Positions 24,704 to 32,705 of a stretch of 51,715 nucleotides of DNA are shown piece by piece. A program made the translations under genes and the position numbers. Source of the stretch: an uncultured bacterium (GTDB taxonomy: Bacteria > Actinomycetota > Coriobacteriia > Coriobacteriales > Coriobacteriaceae); assembly GCA_905215385.1 (NCBI GenBank), contig CAJMPY010000020.1, positions 1 through 51,715 of the forward strand, in the 5' to 3' direction. Below the pieces are notes generated by a model. The model worked only from the letters and a program-made list of their open reading frames with translations, did no database searches and was not told where the DNA came from. Positions within the stretch are counted from its first letter, which is position 1. The number at the start of each line of letters is the position of its first letter.

Positions 24704-25489
24704 ATGATTGGTGTGGCGGAGCGAAGAAAAAACTGGTCGAGGGAAGAAACCCTTGCGGCGCTGTTTTTATATCTAGCCCTGCCTGCAAGGCTTATCGATG
24801 ACAAAGGCGAAGATATACAGACGCTGGCACATGCCATCGGCAGAACGCCGGCGGCGGTTTCCTTAAAGATATGGAACCTCGCCTCGTTAGACGACCGGCG
24901 TCGAGCACGCGGCAAGGTGGGCATGGTTAATGCCAGCAAGATGGATAGATTAGTTTGGGCAGAGTATTCATCGAGCGGCGATAGGTTGGTCGAGGAAGCG
25001 GCGGGCGCATTTTTTGACCAGCTTAACTCTGATAATTCGATGAGCAGAGAGCTGAAAGAGGCAATTGGCATCGATTTGCCTGAGGGGCAAGAGCGTGAGG
25101 CAATAATCTCAGCGCGTGTTAACCAACAGTTCTTTCGTAATACGCTGCTCGTTAATTATCGCTCGCGGTGTTGTTTAACGGGCCTATCGAACCCGACGTT
25201 ACTGGTTGCAAGTCATATCAAGCCCTGGAACGTGGCTGATCCCCGGACCGAGCGCCTGGCGCCAGATAACGGATTGCTGTTGAACGCGCTGCACGATAAG
25301 GCATTTGACCAGGGACTTATTACCATAACGAAGGATTTCAAGATTGTGGTGTCGAGTGTGGTTGGACATGGGGCTGCCGAGGACGAGTTCTTGTGGCGTT
25401 ATAGCGGCGAGCGAATTACATTGCCTAAACAATCGAGCCCAAGACCAGATTTTATTGAATACCACAACGATATGGTGTTTAAGGGGTAA
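24704..25489 (+). CDS. HNH endonuclease, restriction type
   Basis: 261 aa. The N-terminal half (KNWSREETLAALFLYLALPA, TLAHAIGRTPAAVSLKIWN) is helical and looks like a DNA-binding or specificity module. The C-terminal half is an HNH nuclease: RCCLTGLSNPTLLVASHIKP with the first His, then PDNGLLLNALHDKAFDQGLI with the Asn and second His. This layout occurs in many stand-alone HNH proteins of defence islands and in modification-dependent restriction enzymes. No zinc CxxC pairs are seen. Weak ribosome site; low GC. It sits between the broken AbiE unit and the NotI-like system. Target unknown. Confidence 0.82.
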   Translation: MIGVAERRKNWSREETLAALFLYLALPARLIDDKGEDIQTLAHAIGRTPAAVSLKIWNLASLDDRRRARGKVGMVNASKMDRLVWAEYSSSGDRLVEEAAGAFFDQLNSDNSMSRELKEAIGIDLPEGQEREAIISARVNQQFFRNTLLVNYRSRCCLTGLSNPTLLVASHIKPWNVADPRTERLAPDNGLLLNALHDKAFDQGLITITKDFKIVVSSVVGHGAAEDEFLWRYSGERITLPKQSSPRPDFIEYHNDMVFKG

Positions 25490-25590
25490 ATTAGAATTGA
25501 ATTGCAGCTATACCATTAATGGTGTGACTGTGTACCGCTTGGCTGAAAGCATCCTTTATCCAGCTACCTAGCATTACGATTGGATGGGAA

Positions 25591-26538
25591 ATGAGTACGA
25601 GAGTTGCAGAGTATTATGGTCAAAGAACAGACGCTTTGACGCCCATTCACCCCATAGATATTCCATATGCCGGATGGAGCCCGGAAGAGCCGGTTCCGCA
25701 CTGCCCCTTCTCCGGCGGTAATACGTGCAAGAAGCTTAAAGCAAAAAACGAGCCGGTCTGTTCGGTAAGGGATCAGGACGGAGTGCTTTGGATATCGTGT
25801 TCGGAGAGATTGTGCTCCACCAAAAAAGATCTCCCGCTTTGTTCGCATCAAAAGAAAATACTAACCATGGCTGCGCAGCATATATTTGATGGGGGCATTG
25901 ACCCGTCTGACATCTGCGTCAAACGAGAAGAGTCCCTTCGAGTGAGTAAGGGCAGTGCATATCATGCTGATTTTATAATTACCACGCGCAGCGGGGAGTC
26001 GTCGACATCTGGCCCTAATCGACTTGTTCTTGAAATGCAAGGCGGTGGAGAAACATCGGATACCGGCAAAATTACTCAGCGTGTTCGCAAATGGAAAAAC
26101 ATGACTGAAAACGAGAGGACGAATGAGCAGCTGCGTGCCGAAACTACTGCAAATACTTTGGTCACCAATGCTTGGAGAAGACAACAAGAGCAATTTCTAA
26201 TCAAGGGCAATATCGCCATGAAGACATGGAAAGGCCTTGGGATTGCGTTTTGTGTGGGCACACTGCTCTATGACTATCTTATGGAGCGACTAGAGTCAGT
26301 GAATCTGCCTGATTTGAAGGATTACAACTGGACGTTGGCTCTTCTCGCCTTTAAAGAGGATAAGAGCCGCTCTGTTGAGGACGGCCCCATTCCATTGACA
26401 ATCGATGAAGACCGGACGCTGTATACGAACTACCAGACGTTTGTTCAAGCACTAATCAACCAAGGACAACCGACTCTGGAGGCATTTCAGGGGCAATTCT
26501 GCAGTCTTGAAAATGAAAGGATTGACATTCCGTTCTAG
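25591..26538 (+). CDS. NotI-like type II restriction endonuclease
   Basis: 315 aa. An N-terminal cysteine cluster (C38 in HCPF, C46, C57, C70) has the spacing of the iron-binding Cys4 fold described for NotI. The putative PD-(D/E)XK core has D127 in HADFII and E148-x-Q150 in LVLEMQ, parallel to the D and ExQ of NotI. Similarity is by motif and order, not overall identity; the target may differ from GCGGCCGC. Two further cysteines (C75, C84) are extra. The gene converges on a C5 methyltransferase with a four-base overlap of the ends, forming an R-M pair. Low GC marks it as acquired. Confidence 0.78.
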   Translation: MSTRVAEYYGQRTDALTPIHPIDIPYAGWSPEEPVPHCPFSGGNTCKKLKAKNEPVCSVRDQDGVLWISCSERLCSTKKDLPLCSHQKKILTMAAQHIFDGGIDPSDICVKREESLRVSKGSAYHADFIITTRSGESSTSGPNRLVLEMQGGGETSDTGKITQRVRKWKNMTENERTNEQLRAETTANTLVTNAWRRQQEQFLIKGNIAMKTWKGLGIAFCVGTLLYDYLMERLESVNLPDLKDYNWTLALLAFKEDKSRSVEDGPIPLTIDEDRTLYTNYQTFVQALINQGQPTLEAFQGQFCSLENERIDIPF

Positions 26539-27428
26539 CTGTTCTGAGCCTTATCGACCTCGACGATACGGCGCGCAATCCATTCTATAACGGGCACGCA
26601 GACAGCGTTTCCTAGAGCTGTCCATCTACGAGAGTCCAGTCGTCCGGAAATCCCTGGAGTCTCTCGTACTCTAAAGGAAGCATGCGTCTGACAAATAGCG
26701 TCGGAGCTTCCTCTTGAATCGCAAGTGTAAGTTTCTCCGTCGTTTCTATATCCTTTTGCTTGCGGGCCCGCTGAAGGTTTTCTGCCAATCCCGGCGTGTT
26801 GGATAGAGTAGTAATCTGAGACTCGATGCTCTTTTTCAAGTCCTGGGGCATAGGCGTGGTCCGTGCTTCTGCGCGATTTAGAAGAGATTCGAGCTGCTCC
26901 TTGTCCAAAAAGTACCTCAGCGGAGCCGAAGTTTCCAAGACTTCCGACAATATAGACGCGGCGACGTCGTTGGGGTGTTCCAAAGTATTTTGCGTCCAGT
27001 ACTCGCCATGATACGCAATACCCGAGCTCATCCAATTTGGTGAGCAGGGCTCTGAAATCTTCTCCGTTGTTTGAGTTGAGGAGTCCGGGAACGTTTTCGA
27101 TAAAAATCCATCGAGGCTTTGCGGCAGCGACGAGTTCTGCGAACTTAAAGAAGAGTCCGCTTCGCGATCCGGCAAGACCGAGGCGTTTTCCTTGGTTGGC
27201 AAGCGAAAGGTCTTGGCAGGGGAATCCTCCGAAATAGACTTCTGCTTGGGGGATGCTTTCGGGTTGGACTTCATTGATATCTCCTGCTAGCTGGACATCC
27301 GGCCAGTGCTTTTGTAGCACTGCCCGCGAAAAATTATTGATTTCGCTTTGGAAGACGATTTCAACGCCGGCACGCTCGAAGCCGAGGTCAATACCGCCGA
27401 TTCCGCTGAAGAAAGAGGCTGCCTTCAC
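26535..27428 (-). CDS. C5 cytosine DNA methyltransferase with disrupted motif IX
   Basis: 297 aa as read. Motif I (SFFSGIGGIDLGFERAG), motif IV with the catalytic cysteine (GGFPCQDLSLANQG), motif VI (ENVPGLL), motif VIII (QRRRRVYIVG) and motif X (TALGNAVCVPVIEWIARRI) are in one frame. Motif IX is not: the expected RRMLPLEYERLQGFPDDW appears in another minus frame at about 26692-26636, so two compensating indels (near 26690-26697 and 26628-26640), plus a shortening after the DDW, interrupt it. The GTG start at 27428 has AAGGGAG at 27434-27440. The enzyme should protect host DNA against the NotI-like nuclease. Either a real lesion or a sequencing error. Confidence 0.85.
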   Translation of the reverse strand: MKAASFFSGIGGIDLGFERAGVEIVFQSEINNFSRAVLQKHWPDVQLAGDINEVQPESIPQAEVYFGGFPCQDLSLANQGKRLGLAGSRSGLFFKFAELVAAAKPRWIFIENVPGLLNSNNGEDFRALLTKLDELGYCVSWRVLDAKYFGTPQRRRRVYIVGSLGNFGSAEVLFGQGAARISSKSRRSTDHAYAPGLEKEHRVSDYYSIQHAGIGRKPSAGPQAKGYRNDGETYTCDSRGSSDAICQTHASFRVRETPGISGRLDSRRWTALGNAVCVPVIEWIARRIVEVDKAQNS

Positions 27429-27866
27429 TTTGACTCCCTTCGAACGTGCGTGACAAAAATGCAAAGATTCATTCTATTGGATTTGTCTCAATGCGGCCAG
27501 CTCTTATAAAAGAATCCATTTGTCAAGACGATACACATGGGGGACATCGAACTGCGTCGCGTCGTCATTTCTTGCTGCAGTATTTTGAGGCAGGTGCCTG
27601 GCGGGGTATTTGACGTCTATGGCGGTCGAGGCGCCAACACGATAGGTGGGAGGTAATTAACTTGCGGGCTTTACATCGGACGTATGGTTGCGTTTGTTGG
27701 CTCGGGGACATCTACCTAGATTTGTTGCATTCAAGAGGGGCGAGGTGGCATGGGGATGCTAATGGGGCAGAGGCTCTGTAAAGAGTTGGCATTGGTTGTT
27801 GCCACGTGGCCTGCTGCTTTGCATGGCCTCGCCAGAATCCGACCGCAAATGACTCCGAGAAGATTT
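27429..27866. other. Gap between methyltransferase and ATPase genes
   Basis: About 440 bases of low-GC sequence upstream of both divergent genes. I see no convincing reading frame, no clear terminator and no tRNA. A TTGACA at about 27514-27519 on the minus strand could belong to a methyltransferase promoter, but the nearest TATAAG is too close for a standard spacer. Possibly decayed sequence of the island. Confidence 0.4.
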
Positions 27867-27941
27867 TGCAAGTTCTTGTCGCTACGTAAGAAAAACTTGC
27901 AAAACTCGCAAGTTCTTGTCATGCTGTGAGAAAAACTTGCA
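27867..27941. repeat. Tandem 35-base palindromic repeat before the ATPase gene
   Basis: Two units start 40 bases apart (27867-27901 and 27907-27941). Each reads YGCAAGTTCTTGTC, a variable middle of eight bases, then AGAAAAACTTGCA, and each is itself an imperfect palindrome (TGCAAGTT with AACTTGCA). The second unit ends 14 bases before the ATPase ATG. The layout is that of a two-site operator; two units are too few for a CRISPR. Confidence 0.8.
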
Positions 27942-27955
27942 GATTGGGGCGGGCG

Positions 27956-29251
27956 ATGGATAAACGGATGGTTCCTAGAAATCGATATCTCGAAAAGTTG
28001 ATCGCCTTTCGTGATGCGGATGTCATCAAGGTCGTAACGGGTATGCGCCGTTGTGGCAAATCGACGCTTCTGGACATGATGCGCAAACATCTGGAGGATA
28101 ACGGCGTTCCATCCGAATGTCTTTTGACCTTTAAGATGGAGTCGTTTGAGCTGGAGGGCGTGCGTGATTGGCGAGAGCTTTACCGCCACGTCGACGGCCT
28201 AATGCCTGCGGGCAAGAGGTGCTATCTCTTCTTCGACGAGCTTCAGGAGGTTGCCGGATGGGAGAAGGCGATTAACGCACTTCGTGTCGACCGGGACTGC
28301 GATATATATGTTACTGGTTCGAATGCTTTTCTCCTGTCGTCTGAGATTGCGACCTTAATCTCGGGCAGGTATGTCGAGATTCGGATGCATCCGCTCGCTT
28401 TTTCGGAATATGTCAACTTTCTTGGTCCGACTGACGTCACGAATAGGCTTGCTGTTTTTGGCCGGGAGGACATCGTTGCGCTCGACGATCTTCTCGACCG
28501 TTATTTAGTGTTTGGAGGTCTGCCGTTCCTTGCCGCCTCAAAGCTGCCGGAACAGGAAATGAAGGACTACATCTGGAGCACGTACCAGACAATCGTCGGG
28601 CGCGACATTTTGGCTCGCGAAGCCCGTCGGGGCAGGAGATCGGTGACAAGCAAGGGCGTGCTCGACCGCGTTACATCCTACTTAGCCGATAACATTTCAA
28701 ACCCGACATCAATTAATAAGATCGTTGGAACGCTGGCGGAGAACGGGCTGAAATCCTCGCATGGCGTTGTGGACACTTGTGTATCCGCCCTTGAGGAGAC
28801 CTATATCTTTTCGCATGCGCGCCGATTTGATATTAAGGGTCGGGACATTTTGAAGACCGGTGGCAAGTTCTACACTGAGGATCTGGGGCTTCGAGCTTTC
28901 TTGGATGGGTATCGCGGCAGCGACAGTGGGCGTGTTCTCGAAAATGCCGTTTACAATCGCCTTGTCTATGACGGATACCGAGTCTTCACAGGTCATCTTC
29001 GAGATGCTGAAATCGACTTTGTTGCAATCGGCGACGGCTCGGATCGTAAGTTTATTCAGGTCACGGAGTCGATTGACGAGGAGGCGACGCGTAAGCGCGA
29101 GCTGCGTCCATTTGAGCTCAGGTCGCTCGAGAAGATTACCGGCGGTTACGAGAAGATCATCGTCGTTCGCCGGGGAAGTCATCCGACCGATATTGACGGC
29201 ATCAAGATCGTTTCAGCAGTCGATTTCTTAATGGGTAGGCTTGGGGCTTAG
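27956..29251 (+). CDS. AAA ATPase with DUF4143-type C-terminal domain
   Basis: 431 aa. P-loop GMRRCGKST at about 29-37, Walker B YLFFDELQEV, sensor VTGSNAFLLS and a SGRYVEIRMHPLAF motif are the AAA_14 signature; the C-terminal half ends with the DUF4143 nuclease-like region (VLENAVYNRLV then DAEIDFVAI and FIQVTESID, with the D/E-x-K-like spacing of restriction folds). These proteins are widespread and often sit in mobile or defence islands; function is not established. Start ATG 27956 follows the tandem palindromic repeat. Confidence 0.88.
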   Translation: MDKRMVPRNRYLEKLIAFRDADVIKVVTGMRRCGKSTLLDMMRKHLEDNGVPSECLLTFKMESFELEGVRDWRELYRHVDGLMPAGKRCYLFFDELQEVAGWEKAINALRVDRDCDIYVTGSNAFLLSSEIATLISGRYVEIRMHPLAFSEYVNFLGPTDVTNRLAVFGREDIVALDDLLDRYLVFGGLPFLAASKLPEQEMKDYIWSTYQTIVGRDILAREARRGRRSVTSKGVLDRVTSYLADNISNPTSINKIVGTLAENGLKSSHGVVDTCVSALEETYIFSHARRFDIKGRDILKTGGKFYTEDLGLRAFLDGYRGSDSGRVLENAVYNRLVYDGYRVFTGHLRDAEIDFVAIGDGSDRKFIQVTESIDEEATRKRELRPFELRSLEKITGGYEKIIVVRRGSHPTDIDGIKIVSAVDFLMGRLGA

Positions 29252-29385
29252 GGCGTTTAGAGCGCGTCTGTTTCCTATGCCTAGCGACATTGCCGCAGTT
29301 CGTGACGCCGCCGGCTTCTTCCTCTCCGTCGAGCGGCACCAACTCAGCTGATCCGTTGGGGACGAAGGAAAGCGGATCATTTTCG

Positions 29386-29419
29386 GCGCGCCGCAGGTGA
29401 TACGAATCCTGCGGCGCGC
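29386..29419. terminator. Perfect GC hairpin after the ATPase gene
   Basis: Arms gcgcgccgcagg (29386-29397) and cctgcggcgcgc (29408-29419) pair perfectly around ten bases. Only a short T-rich stretch (tgttattt) follows, so termination strength is uncertain. Marks the right edge of the low-GC block. Confidence 0.6.
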
Positions 29420-29537
29420 TGTTATTTGAGCGAGGGCTTTCAGCTGTGTCCGCGTGGCGTGGGACACTTAACCTGCCGTCCTGCTCTGCCGCGACGGCAC
29501 GTACCTGAACAACGACCCTCTAAGGAGCTCGAAATCG

Positions 29538-29777
29538 ATGAGTGACAACACCAAGCATCTCGCAAAGAAATGCGTCAAGGACGCGGGGCCGTGTCTCACG
29601 CTGTGCCTTGCCGGTGCAGCGGTCGCGCTGCTGGCTGTTTTGGGGCCATTTGACGTGCTTCGAAGCGCCAGCTCTCTACACGTTTGCATGGCTCTTGCCG
29701 GCGCCATGATGACCGGCGGCGTGCTCGATCTAGCTTTTTGGGTGTTTGACCCGTTTGGATGGAAGAACGAAGGGTAA
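29538..29777 (+). CDS. Small two-pass membrane protein
   Basis: 79 aa. Two hydrophobic stretches (about residues 18-37, PCLTLCLAGAAVALLAVLG, and about 47-68, LHVCMALAGAMMTGG and onward) separated by a short loop; short charged ends. AAGGAG at 29522-29527 gives a good ribosome site ten bases before ATG 29538. No family recognised. It precedes two phosphoesterase genes on the same strand by 40 bases. Confidence 0.6.
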   Translation: MSDNTKHLAKKCVKDAGPCLTLCLAGAAVALLAVLGPFDVLRSASSLHVCMALAGAMMTGGVLDLAFWVFDPFGWKNEG

Positions 29778-29817
29778 GCCCTAAGGGATGGATGCCCCGC
29801 AGCGTTAGGAGGTCCCC

Positions 29818-30456
29818 GTGATCTGGTTTACCAGCGATACACACTTTGGACACGAGAACATGCTGCGTCTCGCCGACAGGCCTTGGTCGAATGTTGCGCA
29901 GATGAACGACGCCATGGTCGCGAGCATTAATAGCAAAGTCGCTGCGGACGACGAGCTTTACATTTTGGGCGACTTCAGCTTTAAGATGACGGTCCAAGAG
30001 GCCTACGAGTTGCGTAAAAGCATCGTATGTAAGCACGTCCACCTGCTGCCCGGCAACCACGACAAAGACTGGACGCAGCCTGCGGTGGCGGATGCTTTTA
30101 TCGTCGAGCCGCCCATTTGCGTGCTCAAAATCGAACGTCAAAAAATCGTGCTGAGCCACTATCCCATGCTCGACTGGCAGGGCATGTCGCACGGCGGCTG
30201 GCATCTTCACGGGCATATCCACAGCTGCGGCAGCGCGTACAACACGTTCAACCTTCGGCAGGGGCTGCTGCGCTATGACGTGGGCGTGGACGCCAACGGC
30301 TACACCCCGGTGAGCCTGGAGGAGCTCAAATCGTGGTTTGCGCAGGTCGACGAGCCGGTGTGTTGCGTTAAATGGCCGTGGTGGGTTAACGCCACGGGCG
30401 ACGAGCGGGTCGAGCGCGATCTCGAAGCCTATAAGAGGGAAGTGGTGATCCGATGA
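29818..30456 (+). CDS. Metallophosphoesterase (first of a pair)
   Basis: 212 aa calcineurin-like fold. TSDTHFGHENM at the N-terminus, LGDFSF, LPGNHDKDW, LSHYPM and HLHGHIHS supply the five metal-binding motifs. The short alpha/beta layout and WFTSDTHFGH opening resemble the small phage- and plasmid-borne phosphoesterases often annotated as hydrolases. Start is GTG 29818 after GGAGG (29809-29813). Its last codons overlap the next gene (ATGA at 30453-30456), so the two are co-translated. Substrate not predictable. Confidence 0.85.
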   Translation: MIWFTSDTHFGHENMLRLADRPWSNVAQMNDAMVASINSKVAADDELYILGDFSFKMTVQEAYELRKSIVCKHVHLLPGNHDKDWTQPAVADAFIVEPPICVLKIERQKIVLSHYPMLDWQGMSHGGWHLHGHIHSCGSAYNTFNLRQGLLRYDVGVDANGYTPVSLEELKSWFAQVDEPVCCVKWPWWVNATGDERVERDLEAYKREVVIR

Positions 30457-31178
30457 CGGTCTATGTGACGGGCGATGTACACGGTGGCATCGACATGCAA
30501 AAGCTGCGCGACTGGGAACTTGGGGATAGTCTGACGAGCGACGACTATCTCATCATCGCGGGCGACTTTGGCTTTCCGTGGGATTATTCTGCCGAGGAAT
30601 GCGCCGATATCGCATGGCTGGAGTCGCGCCCCTATACCGTGCTGTTCGTCGACGGCAACCACGAGCGTTTCGATCACTGGGCGGAGCGTCCCATGGAGCT
30701 GTGGCACGGTGGGCTGACGCAGCGTCTGACGGATACCTCCCCCATACGGCGCCTGACGCGCGGCGAGGTTTTTGAGCTCGACGGCTCAACGATCTTTACC
30801 ATGGGCGGCGCCACGAGCGTGGACAAAGAATACCGCATTCCCTATTCCAGCTGGTGGCCGCAGGAACTGCCGGACGAGCGCAACTTTGAGGAGGCGCGGG
30901 CAAAGCTCGACAGCGTGGGTTGGAAGGTCGACTACGTGGTCACCCACACCTGCTCTACGCGCATGCTTTCGCCCACGCTTTATCCGGCACCCGGCTGGAA
31001 TTACCCCGCCGTTGATCGGCTTACGGCATTTTTCGATGAGCTGGAAGACCGCTTGGATTACAAGTGCTGGTATTACGGGCATTTCCATCGGGATGCCAAC
31101 CCGGCCGAGCGCCATACCGTGCTCTACGACTGCATCGTTCGCCTGGGCGACGAACTCCAGCCCTGGGATGTTGCGTAG
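30453..31178 (+). CDS. Metallophosphoesterase (second of a pair)
   Basis: 241 aa. TGDVHGGIDM, IAGDFGFPWD, VDGNHERFD, VTHTCST and YYGHFHRD mark a calcineurin-like phosphoesterase of a different subgroup from its upstream neighbour; VDGNHERFD resembles protein-phosphatase-like members. Overlaps the upstream gene by four bases and has a weak ribosome site of its own, so translation is probably coupled. The pair may act on related nucleotides or phosphoproteins. Ends 15 bases before the convergent gluQ-like gene. Confidence 0.85.
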   Translation: MTVYVTGDVHGGIDMQKLRDWELGDSLTSDDYLIIAGDFGFPWDYSAEECADIAWLESRPYTVLFVDGNHERFDHWAERPMELWHGGLTQRLTDTSPIRRLTRGEVFELDGSTIFTMGGATSVDKEYRIPYSSWWPQELPDERNFEEARAKLDSVGWKVDYVVTHTCSTRMLSPTLYPAPGWNYPAVDRLTAFFDELEDRLDYKCWYYGHFHRDANPAERHTVLYDCIVRLGDELQPWDVA

Positions 31179-31193
31179 GGGTGGAGTGAGCGG

Positions 31194-32198
31194 CTACTCG
31201 GCCGTTACAGTGATGTTCTCCCGGTGTGCGCGGATAACGTCCCAGCTAAAGTGCTCGACCAGTTGCTCGGCAGAGCGCGGCGTGGTGTCCGGCACGATGC
31301 CCGTTTGCCCGGCGAGCCAGCCCAGCAGTGCCTCGGGTGTGCCAAAGCGGGCGCGGAGCTCTCCCAGGTCCAGATCGCGGTCGCGCTTGGAAAGGCGGCG
31401 GCCGTCCGGCGACATGAGCAGCGGAATGTGCGCGTAGTGCGGCGTGGGAAGTCCCAGCAGATGCTGCAGGTAGATTTGGCGCGGCGTGGAGCCCAGCAGA
31501 TCGCATCCGCGCACGATCTCGGTGACGCCCATGGCGGCGTCATCGACCACCACGGCCAGTTGATAGGCAAACACGCCGTCGCTGCGGCGCACCAAAAAGT
31601 CGCCGCATTCAGTGGCGAGCGCCTCGCATTGGGCACCATACGTGCGGTCCACGAATTCGATCACGTCGTCTGCGAGATCATCGACGGTGGGCACGCGCAG
31701 ACGCGTGGCTGGGGCGCGCAGAGCACTGCGGCGGGCGATTTCTTTGGCAGAAAGGTTTCGGCAGGCGCCGCGGTAGATGGGCGTGCCGTCGCTGGCGTGC
31801 GGCGCGCTTGCGGCGTGGAGCTCGGCGCGCGTGCAAAAGCAGGGGTAGGTGAGGCCGGCGTCTTGCAGACGGCGCAGGGCGGCTTCATACAGATCCAGGC
31901 GATCGTGCTGGTAATAGGGGCCTTCGTCCCACTCGAGTCCCAGCCAGGCTAGGTCGTCAATCAGTTGAGCGGCAAGTTCCGGGCGCTTGCAGCGATCGTC
32001 CAGGTCCTCGATGCGCAACACGATGCTGCCGCCCTGGCTGCGGGCCGAAAGCCACGCACACAGGCAGCTGAACACGTTGCCCAGGTGCATGCGGCCCGAG
32101 GGCGACGGGGCAAAGCGGCCCACGACGGGGGTGGGAGAGGGAGTCGCCGTCGACGTGGCCACGGCGGGCGTTGCTATGTTGCGTGCTTTGATATCCAT
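31194..32198 (-). CDS. gluQ: Glutamyl-Q tRNA(Asp) synthetase
   Basis: 334 aa, a truncated GluRS lacking the anticodon-binding domain. GRFAPSPSGRMHLGN is the class I HIGH-type motif, LRIEDLDD a family motif, RLSKRDRD the KMSKS-like loop. Zinc ligands are in YPCFCTRAEL with a later cysteine in YRGACR. GluQ-RS attaches glutamate to queuosine at position 34 of tRNA-Asp. The N-terminus carries about 25 extra Ala/Thr/Pro-rich residues; a start at 32198 with a weak ribosome site is used, so a slightly later start is possible. Confidence 0.88.
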   Translation of the reverse strand: MDIKARNIATPAVATSTATPSPTPVVGRFAPSPSGRMHLGNVFSCLCAWLSARSQGGSIVLRIEDLDDRCKRPELAAQLIDDLAWLGLEWDEGPYYQHDRLDLYEAALRRLQDAGLTYPCFCTRAELHAASAPHASDGTPIYRGACRNLSAKEIARRSALRAPATRLRVPTVDDLADDVIEFVDRTYGAQCEALATECGDFLVRRSDGVFAYQLAVVVDDAAMGVTEIVRGCDLLGSTPRQIYLQHLLGLPTPHYAHIPLLMSPDGRRLSKRDRDLDLGELRARFGTPEALLGWLAGQTGIVPDTTPRSAEQLVEHFSWDVIRAHRENITVTAE

Positions 32199-32334
32199 GC
32201 GGACGAGTATAGCGCGGGGCGCGATGGGGAGGCGTCACTGTGGTCCGCAAGTTGTCGAGGCCCCTCATTGCGTATGGCGGGTCGCAGACTCGGTGCTTTG
32301 ATACCTGTCCATCAACTCGGCACCTAAGACGACA

Positions 32335-32370
32335 GAAACCCCGGCAGCTCTTCGCAACTGCCGGGGTTTC
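32335..32370. other. Perfect hairpin in the gap 32199-32705
   Basis: Arms gaaaccccggcag (32335-32347) and ctgccggggtttc (32358-32370) pair perfectly over 13 bp with a ten-base loop. No T run follows on either strand, and it lies between divergent genes (gluQ and the DUF2207 protein), so a plain terminator is unlikely. The remaining sequence of this 507-base gap contains one family B repeat and no credible gene. Confidence 0.7.
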
Positions 32371-32543
32371 CGCGGAAAAGGGGGACATGATCCTCGAGCG
32401 AACGGGAAAGGGGCAAACCGTTTTCGCTCAACTGCTTTATGCCCTTCGCCCGCAGGCTCAATCAGCGTTTTAGCGGCAACACAAAGCCGCTACACCTGTG
32501 ACGGAGCTGTGAAGTGGTGTCTGCTGCTGGCGCGGGCCATGGC

Positions 32544-32583
32544 AAGGAGTGTCCCAGACTGCCGGCAGATAAGGAACGTCCCC
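32544..32583. repeat. Short repeat family B, copy 1
   Basis: aaggagtgtccc, then a palindrome ctgccggcag, then aaggaacgtccc. A second copy (34791-34829) keeps the two flanking boxes, and its palindrome is gtgccggcac: the outer pair changed from C-G to G-C, keeping the symmetry. Function unknown. Confidence 0.7.
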
Positions 32584-32705
32584 AAGTGCCGGCCGTGGAC
32601 GTGACTTTCGTCCCGTTTGATACTCCGCTGGCCTAGATGTTCGTCACATGAGCCCGCAAACGTGGGACAATGACGCTACTGGTACCACAGACAAAGGATG
32701 TGCCT

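Noticed and set aside
26612..27274. A second minus-strand frame across the methyltransferase treated as its own gene
   Set aside because: Only the short motif IX stretch near 26692-26636 looks like real protein; the rest lacks any family signal, and motifs I-VIII are in the other frame.
27867..27941. CRISPR array
   Set aside because: Only two units, themselves palindromic, five bases apart and with no spacers; no cas genes near.
32398..32473. A possible small protein starting near a GGGGGAC in the gap upstream of the DUF2207 gene
   Set aside because: Spacing from the purine run to the ATG is too short, and no conserved feature supports it.
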